DNA of 12,550 nt, from contig CAMKYP010000071.1 in assembly GCA_946477505.1 (NCBI GenBank), forward strand, positions 1-12,550. The letters run 5' to 3'. The notes below the pieces were generated by a model that ran no database searches, was not told where the DNA came from, and saw nothing but the letters and a program-made list of their open reading frames with translations. The stretch comes from an uncultured Dechloromonas sp. (lineage in GTDB: Bacteria; Pseudomonadota; Gammaproteobacteria; Burkholderiales; Rhodocyclaceae). Position numbers and translations under genes: made by a program. Positions 1-6,846 of the stretch are shown here, in pieces (position 1 is the stretch's first letter; each line of letters starts with the position of its first letter).

Positions 1-772
1 TCGCGAACTGATCGAGCGGAATCTCCGGTTGAACACCGCCATGCGCCGCCAGATCCTCCCAGAACGAAGCCGGAGCCCACCACTTGATGAACAGGCCGAA
101 GGGAATGAAGTACATATTGGCAACGCAGTGTTCGAAGCCGGCCGCTACGAAGGCGGTGATCGGCATGAACATCGCCAATATCTTGTCGGTTATGCTGCGC
201 GCCGCCATCGCCACCCAGGCCGCCAGGCAAACCAGCACGTTGCAGAGGATGCCGAGGAAGAAAGCCCTGTCCGCAGCCAGCGTGCTTTTTGCAGTGGCCA
301 GATAGAGCGCGCTGGCGCCGACTTCGCCGTGCCCGAACATGTACTGGCCGGAGAGGAAGACGAGAGCTGCCGCCCCCAGCGCACCGACGAAATTGCCGCA
401 CCACACGGTCGTCCACACCCGCAACATGCGCCCGGTTCGCAGACGGCCGCTGGCCCAGGCCATGACCATCAGCGCATCGCTGGTAAACAATTGCGCGCCG
501 GCGACAACGACCAGCATCAGGCCGAGGGAGAAAGTGGCCCCCATCAGGAGCCGCATGACCCCGTAGGGCAAATGGCCGGCCGCCCCCGCGATGGTCACTG
601 TGGCGAACAGGCCGCCGAGGGCGATGAATGCCCCGCCCAGTATGGCAAGCCCCCAGATTATCCATAGGCTCTGTTTGGCTTTTTTAACCCCAGCATCTTC
701 GGCTGCCTGGGCAACCGCTTCAGGCATCAGCGGATCAGGAAAAAAAGCTGCGGCCAACCCAGGTTTCACCAC
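1..772 (-). CDS. focA: FocA-type formate/nitrite channel (FNT family), C-terminus beyond the left edge
   Basis: Inner-membrane pentameric channel of the formate/nitrite transporter family, here probably exporting (or re-importing) the formate made by PflB. The minus-strand frame is open from the left edge to about position 805. It encodes a cytoplasmic helix with PEAVAQAAEDAGVKKA, a first membrane helix (LAILGGAFIALGGLFATV), the AGAQLFTSD stretch, GNFVGALGAA, and GFEHCVANMYFIPFGL. That last stretch carries the family's central pore histidine (His209 in E. coli FocA). The extreme C-terminus is missing. The start is uncertain: GTG codons at 772 and 769, a TTG at 805 preceded by GGGGG, and an ATG at 727 are all in frame, and none has a good ribosome binding site. 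I chose 772 because it gives an N-terminal arm of normal family length. It is the last visible gene of the pfl-pta-ackA cluster, about 125 bases after ackA. Nitrite as substrate cannot be excluded by sequence, but the neighbours favour formate. Confidence 0.88.
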   Translation of the reverse strand, partial: MVKPGLAAAFFPDPLMPEAVAQAAEDAGVKKAKQSLWIIWGLAILGGAFIALGGLFATVTIAGAAGHLPYGVMRLLMGATFSLGLMLVVVAGAQLFTSDALMVMAWASGRLRTGRMLRVWTTVWCGNFVGALGAAALVFLSGQYMFGHGEVGASALYLATAKSTLAADRAFFLGILCNVLVCLAAWVAMAARSITDKILAMFMPITAFVAAGFEHCVANMYFIPFGLFIKWWAPASFWEDLAAHGGVQPEIPLDQFA

Positions 773-897
773 ATCGTTAGAACTATCTGGTCCAATTTTC
801 CGCAAGAGACCCCCATCGTTTTAAGCATTTGGACGAACTTCCTTGAGCATATCGAGGCGCACACATCGGCTATCCTCATCACCCGAATATTGGCAAA

Positions 898-2106
898 TCA
901 AGCCTCACCCATCCTTTGTCCAAGGACGCTAATCGTGTGTTTGGCGATCATCAGCTCTTCGTTGGTCGGTACGACAAAGACTGGCACTTTCGAATCCACG
1001 CCTGATATATCGAACGCTTTTCCAGCATTGGCCTCGGCACTGATTTTGACCCCCAGCCACGCCAGCCGCTCGCTGATCATGCTTCGAATCTGCGGTGAGT
1101 TTTCCCCGATGCCCGCGGTGAATACCAAGGCATCAAACCCACCCATGGATGAGGCCAATGCAGCAATCTCCTTGGCAACCCGGAAACAGAACAGCTCAAC
1201 TGCTTGCGCCGCCTGCGGTTCGTCCGACTCCTGCAGTATTTTCATGTCGTTCGAGAGACCGGATACACCCAGCAAGCCTGATCGCCTGTAGAGCAAATCT
1301 TCGAGTTCATCCAACCCCATCTGCTTTTCACGCATCAGGTACAGGATCACTCCGGGATCAATGCTGCCGGTGCGGGTACCCATTGGCAAACCGTCGAGTG
1401 CGGAGAAGCCCATTGAGGTATCCATGCTCCGCCCGCCCTTAACCGCACAAATGCTGGATCCATTGCCAAGGTGGCAGATAACAATATGTTTATCGGCCAG
1501 ATCGGGGCGTATATCCAGCAAATGCTTAGTCACATACTCATAGGACAAACCATGAAAGCCGTAACTACACACCCCTTCGTTGGTCAACTCCTGCGGCAGT
1601 GCAAAAGTTCTGGCAACCCACGGCTGATTACGGTGAAAAGCGGTATCGAAACATGCAACCTGCTCAAGATCAGGGTAGCTCTTCCCCAAAATACGCATTG
1701 GGGCCAGATTATGCGGTTGATGCAACGGTGCCAGCGGGATCAAACCGTAGAGCTCTTCAAGCAAATCCTGGGTGACCGGCATCGGTCTATCCAAAGACTG
1801 ACCGCCATGCACGACGCGGTGGCCCACCGCTACGATGTCGTCATCAATCAAGGAGCTTTGGATCCATCGCAACACATACAGTAGTAACGTATCGCGGCAC
1901 AGAGAATCTTTGTCATCCCAAACGTGCTCAGCCAGCGAACGGCGGTCGGCTCCCTTTGCTTCAAACTTCGCAGTGCTGCCGATACCCGATACTTGACCGG
2001 AAAGCAGTGTTTCCAGTTCAACGCTATCGGAACTTTGGCGAAAAACCGAAAACTTGAGGCTGGATGAACCAGCATTCAAAACGAGAATTGCAGACTTCTT
2101 GGCCAT
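898..2106 (-). CDS. ackA: Acetate kinase
   Basis: Cytoplasmic kinase of the acetokinase/ASKHA superfamily. It converts acetyl phosphate and ADP to acetate and ATP, the substrate-level phosphorylation step of this cluster. At 402 residues it has the normal family length. Visible motifs are NAGSSSLK (residues 11-18), GHRVVHGG (95-102, substrate-binding Arg97), DTAFH (154-158), SYGFHG (181-186), HLGNGSS (212-218, phosphate binding), GTRTGSIDPG (243-252) and PTNEE (380-384, metal-binding Glu near the C-terminus). All active-site positions known from Methanosarcina acetate kinase appear to be kept. The ATG is preceded by AGAGGA at good spacing and lies 14 bases after the stop of the phosphotransacetylase gene, so the two are surely co-transcribed. 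Propionate kinase (TdcD) is a close relative and cannot be fully excluded. GC content is lower than in the flanking pfl and focA genes. Confidence 0.95.
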   Translation of the reverse strand: MAKKSAILVLNAGSSSLKFSVFRQSSDSVELETLLSGQVSGIGSTAKFEAKGADRRSLAEHVWDDKDSLCRDTLLLYVLRWIQSSLIDDDIVAVGHRVVHGGQSLDRPMPVTQDLLEELYGLIPLAPLHQPHNLAPMRILGKSYPDLEQVACFDTAFHRNQPWVARTFALPQELTNEGVCSYGFHGLSYEYVTKHLLDIRPDLADKHIVICHLGNGSSICAVKGGRSMDTSMGFSALDGLPMGTRTGSIDPGVILYLMREKQMGLDELEDLLYRRSGLLGVSGLSNDMKILQESDEPQAAQAVELFCFRVAKEIAALASSMGGFDALVFTAGIGENSPQIRSMISERLAWLGVKISAEANAGKAFDISGVDSKVPVFVVPTNEELMIAKHTISVLGQRMGEA

Positions 2107-2120
2107 GATGATCCTCTTAC

Positions 2121-3530
2121 TCAGGCTGCGCGCGCTTGCCGCGTTTCGCGGTTGGCGTTTGCAAGCAAAGCGGCAACCGCACAGGAGGCCAGGCGCGAAC
2201 GCAAATTGTCCGCACGGCTGGTAAGAATGATCGGCACCTTGGCGCCAAGCACGATCCCGGCTGCATCGGCGTTGGCGAGAAAGGACAGCTGCTTTGCCAA
2301 CATGTTGCCGGAATCGAGATCGGGTACCAAAAGGATATCGGCGACACCAGCAACAGGTGAACTGATGCCTTTGGTTGTGGCTGCTTCCGCAGAGATGGCA
2401 TTGTCAAAAGCCAAGGGGCCATCAAGCACGCCGCCCTTGATCTGTCCACGCTCTGCCATCTTGCACAGCACGGCCGCCTCAAGGGTGGAAGGTATCTTTA
2501 GATTAATGTTTTCAACTGCAGAAAGGATTGCGACATTGGGCGTTTCGACCCCTAGCACCTTGGCCAGGTTAATGGCGTTCTGGACAATATGTGCCTTGTC
2601 TTCCAGACTCGGGGCAATATTGATCGCCGCATCAGTGATCAGCAGGGTGCGCTGATAGGTCGGGACGTTCATCACAAAAACGTGACTGATACGAAGCGGA
2701 GTGCGTAGTCCGTTTTCCTTTCGAACAACCGCCCCCATCAACTCATCGGTATGTAACGAGCCCTTCATCAAGGCTTCCACATGACCATCGCGGGCCAAAA
2801 TGGCCGCTGTCTGGGCTGCATCGGGAGCAAACTCTACATCTACCAAGCGGTAACGACTGATATCGATCCCGTAGATTGTGGCAACCTCCTTGATTCTTGC
2901 GCTCGGGCCAACCAACACGGGGTCGATCAACCCGGCTTCGGCAGCCTCAACCGCCCCACGCAGGGAACTCTCATTGCACGGAAAGACCACCGCTGTCGGA
3001 GTAGGCTCCAGTGCATCACACTTGTGTAGCAGAGCATCATGCTGGTCGTGGTGGATCAGCTGAACCTCAGGCAAATCCAAGGTATCGCGATGCACTTTCA
3101 GCGTCGGTGCAATCACCTTGGCGATACCGGTCAAAATGGTCTTGCCACTCTGATTGACGCAAATACAGTCGAGAACCACCATATGACTCTCGGGATGCTT
3201 TTCAAGCACCGTCACGCTCGCGGTAACGACATCCCCTAAACCCACGGTATGTTGAAAGTTCAAATCTTGTCCGAGGTACACTGTTCCCGACCCAGGAAGC
3301 TTGGATCCCAATACACCTGAAATCAGGGCACCGGACCACATGCCATGCGCGATGATTTTTTGGTGGTGGGTTTTCTCCGCGTATTTCTGGTCAAGATGAA
3401 CTGGATTGGTATTCCCCGATACCGTAGCGAACAGTTCGATATCATCCATCGTCAGTTCCCGGGACATGCTAGCCGATTGTCCAATCTGGATTTCATCGAA
3501 CGGCACGTTGTCGAAACCAGCAACCAGCAT
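2121..3530 (-). CDS. MaoC-like domain fused to phosphate acetyl/butyryltransferase
   Basis: Two-domain protein of 469 residues, of the type annotated as bifunctional enoyl-CoA hydratase/phosphate acetyltransferase. Residues about 8-145 are a MaoC hot-dog domain (VPFDEIQIGQ, SGNTNPVHLD, IIAHGMWSGALISGVLG, LPGSGTVYLGQDLNF). Residues about 170-469 are a PTA/PTB phosphotransacylase domain (MKGSLHTDELM, DGPLAFDNAIS, LLVPDLDSGNML). It should convert acetyl-CoA and phosphate to acetyl phosphate and CoA, feeding AckA 14 bases downstream. It is the short Ptb-like form without the extra N-terminal domains of long E. coli-type Pta. The MaoC motif normally reads S-G-D-x-N-P-x-H; here the Asp is Asn40 (codon AAT at 3411-3413) while His45 is kept, so hydratase activity is doubtful. 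The start is not certain: ATG 3530 fits the family length but has a weak ribosome site, whereas in-frame GTG 3623 has GGGAG six bases upstream and would add 31 residues. Butyryl- or propionyl-CoA are alternative substrates. Confidence 0.88.
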   Translation of the reverse strand: MLVAGFDNVPFDEIQIGQSASMSRELTMDDIELFATVSGNTNPVHLDQKYAEKTHHQKIIAHGMWSGALISGVLGSKLPGSGTVYLGQDLNFQHTVGLGDVVTASVTVLEKHPESHMVVLDCICVNQSGKTILTGIAKVIAPTLKVHRDTLDLPEVQLIHHDQHDALLHKCDALEPTPTAVVFPCNESSLRGAVEAAEAGLIDPVLVGPSARIKEVATIYGIDISRYRLVDVEFAPDAAQTAAILARDGHVEALMKGSLHTDELMGAVVRKENGLRTPLRISHVFVMNVPTYQRTLLITDAAINIAPSLEDKAHIVQNAINLAKVLGVETPNVAILSAVENINLKIPSTLEAAVLCKMAERGQIKGGVLDGPLAFDNAISAEAATTKGISSPVAGVADILLVPDLDSGNMLAKQLSFLANADAAGIVLGAKVPIILTSRADNLRSRLASCAVAALLANANRETRQARAA

Positions 3531-3666
3531 TTCGTTATCGATACACGTCTGCCCGCCATCCCACCCCCTCTTTGCCAGGGTATTGGGACCAAGTCCTACT
3601 TTTGAAGCCAATTCTGCTAACACGCTATTCTCCCAATCGTCTTCTAATACTGCTGCAAAGGCGCCA

Positions 3667-4440
3667 TCAGCACGCCAGTAATCCTGATGCTCGAAACGTC
3701 TCACGCGCCTGTTCGAGCTGTTCTTGTGACGGAGGCTGCACGCTCTCCAGTCGATAGTCCAAGCCAAGGTCTCGCCATTTGTGTTCCCCCAGCTTATGAA
3801 AAGGAAGAACGTCGACCCGTTCGACGTTTCCAAGCCCAGCCGCGAATGTCGCCAAGGAAGCAATTTCATTCATGTTGTCGGTCAGGCCCGGCACTAGGAC
3901 ATAGCGCAGCCAGACGGCTTTGTTGATGGCCGCCAGGTCTTCGGCGAACTGGATCGTCGGCGCGATCTCGACGCCGGTCAGTTTGTGAAAAAGCCGCCCA
4001 CTGGCTGCCTTGATGTCGAGCAGCACCAGATCGACATCGGCCAGCAATTCGCTATCGGCCAGACTGCCCAGGTAACCCGAAGTATCGAGCGCCGTATGCA
4101 GCCCCATCGCTTTGCAACCATGCAGGATGGCTTTGCAGAACCGAGCCTGGACCAGGGGTTCGCCGCCGCTCAAGGTGACTCCGCCACGCTGGCGGATGAA
4201 GCCCCGGTAGCTGGCGATATCGGCCAGCACATCCTCTACCGGCGTCAGGGTGCCATCCTGGCGATGCCAGGTATCCGGGTTATGGCAGTACAGGCAGCGC
4301 AACGGACAACCGGAGAGGAAAAGCACGTAGCGAACGCCGGGGCCATCCGCCGTGCCGAAAGTCTCAGTGGAATGCACCCAGCCCTCCAGGCCGGCCGCTA
4401 CCGCCGCTACCCCCGCAGGGGCAGGGGCAGCACGGCGCAT
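3667..4440 (-). CDS. pflA: Pyruvate formate-lyase activating enzyme (radical SAM)
   Basis: Radical-SAM enzyme that uses a [4Fe-4S] cluster and S-adenosylmethionine to place the glycyl radical on PflB. From the chosen ATG it has 257 residues, close to E. coli PflA (246). The N-terminal part reads STETFGTADGPGVR, matching the family's S-x-E-x-x-G-x-x-D-G-P-G-x-R. The cluster ligands are C45, C49 and C52 in CPLRCLYCHN (CX3CX2C). The SAM-binding GGEP motif follows in TLSGGEPLVQ (89-98). Further family stretches are LLDIKA, LRYVLVPGLTDN and VLPFHKLGEHKW. ATG 4440 lies 7 bases after the pflB stop; an alternative ATG at 4461 overlaps the end of pflB. Neither has an evident ribosome site, so translation is probably coupled to pflB. 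An Ala/Pro-rich leader (AAPAPAGVAAVAAG) precedes the conserved core and is unlike E. coli PflA. Confidence 0.93.
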   Translation of the reverse strand: MRRAAPAPAGVAAVAAGLEGWVHSTETFGTADGPGVRYVLFLSGCPLRCLYCHNPDTWHRQDGTLTPVEDVLADIASYRGFIRQRGGVTLSGGEPLVQARFCKAILHGCKAMGLHTALDTSGYLGSLADSELLADVDLVLLDIKAASGRLFHKLTGVEIAPTIQFAEDLAAINKAVWLRYVLVPGLTDNMNEIASLATFAAGLGNVERVDVLPFHKLGEHKWRDLGLDYRLESVQPPSQEQLEQARETFRASGLLAC

Positions 4441-4447
4441 GTTTGCG

Positions 4448-6703
4448 TTAATGGCTGGCATGGAAGGTACGGTTGATGACGTCAAGCTGCTGCTCGCGGG
4501 TCAGCTTGATGAAATTCACCGCATAACCCGAGACGCGAATCGTCAGTTGCGGGTATAGCTCAGGGTGATCCATCGCATGCAGCAGGGTTTCGCGATCGAA
4601 CACATTCACGTTCACGTGATGTCCGTTGCTGGCGAAGTAGCCGTCGAGCATCGCCGCCAGATTGGCCACCCGCTCGCCCTCGGTTGGCCCCAGGGCGCTG
4701 GGCACGATGGTGAAGGTGTAGGAAATGCCGTCCTGCGAGCAGTCGTAGGGCAACTTGCAGACCGACGCCATGGAAGCCAGCGCCCCCTTGTGGTCGCGGC
4801 CGTGCATCGGGTTGGCGCCCGGCGCGAAGGGTTGTCCGGTCTTGCGGCCGTCCGGCGTATTGCCGGTCTTCTTGCCATAGACCACGTTGGACGTAATGGT
4901 CAGTACCGACATGGTGGGAACGGCATCGCGATAGGTGCGCTGCCCTTTCAGGTAACCCATGAAGGTTTCGACCACCCAGGTGGCGATGGCATCGACCCGG
5001 TCGTCGTTGTTGCCGTAAGTCGGGAAATCGCCGTCAATCGCGAAATCGGTCGCCAGGCCGCGTTCGTCGCGGATGACTGAAACTCGAGCGTAACGCATCG
5101 CCGACAGCGAGTCGGCCACCACCGACAAGCCGGCAATGCCGCAGGCCATCGTGCGCAGGATGTCGCGGTCGTGCAGCGCCATTTCAATCCGCTCGTAAGC
5201 GTACTTGTCGTGCATGTAATGAATGGCGTTGAGCGACTTCATATACACGCCGGAGAGCCATTCCATCATCGGCAGGAACTTGCCGACGACTTCGTCGTAC
5301 TCCAGCACGTCGCCGGAAATCGGCGCGAATTCCGGGCCGATCTGCTCGCCGGTCAGTTCGTCGCGACCGCCATTGATGGCGTACAGCAGGGTTTTCGCCA
5401 GATTGGCGCGAGCGCCGAAGAACTGCATCTGCTTGCCGATGCGCATGGCCGAGACGCAACAGGCGATACCGTAGTCGTCGCCCCAGAGCGGACGCATCAG
5501 GTCGTCGTTCTCGTACTGGACGGAACAGGTATCGATCGAGGTCTTGGCGCAAAACTCCTTGAAGCCTTGCGGCAGCTTCTCCGACCACAGGACCGTCAGG
5601 TTCGGTTCCGGCGCCGGGCCGAGGTTGTAAAGGGTATGCAGGACGCGGAAGCTGTTCTTGGTCACCAACGAGCGGCCGTCTTCGCCGACGCCGCCAATCG
5701 ATTCGGTGACCCAGGTCGGGTCGCCGGAAAACAGTTGGTCATACTCCGGCGTACGCAGGAAGCGGACGATGCGTAGCTTGATCACCAGGTCGTCCATCAG
5801 TTCCTGCGCTTGCGCCTCGTCAAGCAGGCCGGCGGCCAGGTCGCGCTCGATGTAGATGTCGAGGAAGGTCGAGATGCGGCCAATCGACATGGCGGCACCG
5901 TTCTGTTCCTTGACCGCGGCGAGATAGGCCAGGTAGGTCCATTGCACCGCTTCCCGCGCATTGGCTGCCGGGCGACCGATGTCGCAACCGTATTTGGCGG
6001 CCATCTGCTTCAACTCGTCGAGGGCGCGGAACTGCTCGGAAATTTCCTCGCGCTGGCGAATCACGCTCTCGGTAAATTCAACATTGTCGAGTTCGTGAAA
6101 CTCCTGCTTCTTGAAGGCGCGCAACGCGTCAATCCCGTACAGCGCTACCCGGCGGTAGTCGCCGATGATGCGGCCACGCCCGTAAGCGTCGGGCAGACCG
6201 GTCAGGATGGCCGACTTGCGGGCCTTCATGATTTCCGGCGAATAGACATCGAAAACGCCGCTGTTGTGGTCCTTGCGGTACTTGGTCCAGATTTCGCTGA
6301 CTGCCGGATCGCTCTTGAAACCGAAGGCTTCGAGACCGCCTTCGACCATGCGCAAACCGCCATTGGGCATGATGGCGCGCTTGAGCGGCGCATCGGTTTG
6401 CAAACCGACGATGATTTCGTTGGCCTGGTCGATATAGCCGGCGTCATGCGCCAAGATGCTGGAAGGACGATCGACCGAGACGTCGAGCACGCCCTTCTTC
6501 TGTTCCTGCTTCAACAGTTCCTGCATTTTTGCCCAAAGGGCGGTGGTACGCGCCGTGGGTGCAGCGAGGAAGGAACCGTCGCCGGCGTAAGGAGTGTAGT
6601 TGGCCTGAATGAAGCCCCGAACATCAACCTTAGTGGTCCATTCGCCCTGGGTAAAACCTTCCCACGGTTCCTGGCGGCTGCCGATCTTGAATAGTGCGTT
6701 CAT
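4448..6703 (-). CDS. pflB: Pyruvate formate-lyase (formate C-acetyltransferase)
   Basis: Glycyl-radical enzyme that cleaves pyruvate with CoA to acetyl-CoA and formate under anoxia. The protein has 751 residues (E. coli PflB 760) and aligns in order with the family: WEGFTQGEW near the N-terminus, YGRGRIIGDYRRVALYG (174-190), the adjacent catalytic cysteines C415-C416 in YGIACCVSAMRIGKQMQFFG, LLYAINGGRDE, and the C-terminal glycyl-radical loop RVSGYAV with Gly726, followed by the typical LTREQQLDVINRTFH ending. The double cysteine and the two-residue-exact loop distinguish true PFL from glycerol or choline glycyl-radical lyases. ATG 6703 has AAGGAG six bases upstream. The gene follows the CstA-family transporter by 143 bases and is followed almost at once by its activase. 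The radical form is oxygen-sensitive, which implies an anaerobic or microaerobic phase in this organism's life. Confidence 0.97.
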   Translation of the reverse strand: MNALFKIGSRQEPWEGFTQGEWTTKVDVRGFIQANYTPYAGDGSFLAAPTARTTALWAKMQELLKQEQKKGVLDVSVDRPSSILAHDAGYIDQANEIIVGLQTDAPLKRAIMPNGGLRMVEGGLEAFGFKSDPAVSEIWTKYRKDHNSGVFDVYSPEIMKARKSAILTGLPDAYGRGRIIGDYRRVALYGIDALRAFKKQEFHELDNVEFTESVIRQREEISEQFRALDELKQMAAKYGCDIGRPAANAREAVQWTYLAYLAAVKEQNGAAMSIGRISTFLDIYIERDLAAGLLDEAQAQELMDDLVIKLRIVRFLRTPEYDQLFSGDPTWVTESIGGVGEDGRSLVTKNSFRVLHTLYNLGPAPEPNLTVLWSEKLPQGFKEFCAKTSIDTCSVQYENDDLMRPLWGDDYGIACCVSAMRIGKQMQFFGARANLAKTLLYAINGGRDELTGEQIGPEFAPISGDVLEYDEVVGKFLPMMEWLSGVYMKSLNAIHYMHDKYAYERIEMALHDRDILRTMACGIAGLSVVADSLSAMRYARVSVIRDERGLATDFAIDGDFPTYGNNDDRVDAIATWVVETFMGYLKGQRTYRDAVPTMSVLTITSNVVYGKKTGNTPDGRKTGQPFAPGANPMHGRDHKGALASMASVCKLPYDCSQDGISYTFTIVPSALGPTEGERVANLAAMLDGYFASNGHHVNVNVFDRETLLHAMDHPELYPQLTIRVSGYAVNFIKLTREQQLDVINRTFHASH

Positions 6704-6778
6704 GAGTTGCTCCTTGAAAGTAATCTGCTTGTGGCATGCGGATGGCCGACTGATTCAGGCGAGACATCCGGTCATTCC

Positions 6779-6803
6779 GGAAACGGCCGGGTCGGCCGTT
6801 TCC
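6779..6803. repeat. Stable hairpin between cstA and pflB
   Basis: Perfect inverted repeat: arms 6779-6789 (GGAAACGGCCG) and 6793-6803 with a 3-base loop. It lies in the 143-base gap after the transporter stop codon and 76 bases before the pflB start. On the minus-strand transcript no U-run follows, so it does not look like an ordinary intrinsic terminator. It could protect the 3' end of the cstA message, mark a processing site, or partly separate cstA expression from the pfl genes. Confidence 0.75.
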
Positions 6804-6846
6804 CTTTCATTCGGCGCTCAGTGGCGGTAACCACGGCGAGCGTTGT

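Noticed and set aside
29..667. 212-codon plus-strand open frame at the left edge
   Set aside because: The minus strand here reads as an FNT channel with conserved motifs in a continuous frame, so this is its shadow.
5810..6694. 294-codon plus-strand open frame opposite pflB
   Set aside because: Antisense shadow of a conserved enzyme gene; no ribosome site or family resemblance seen.
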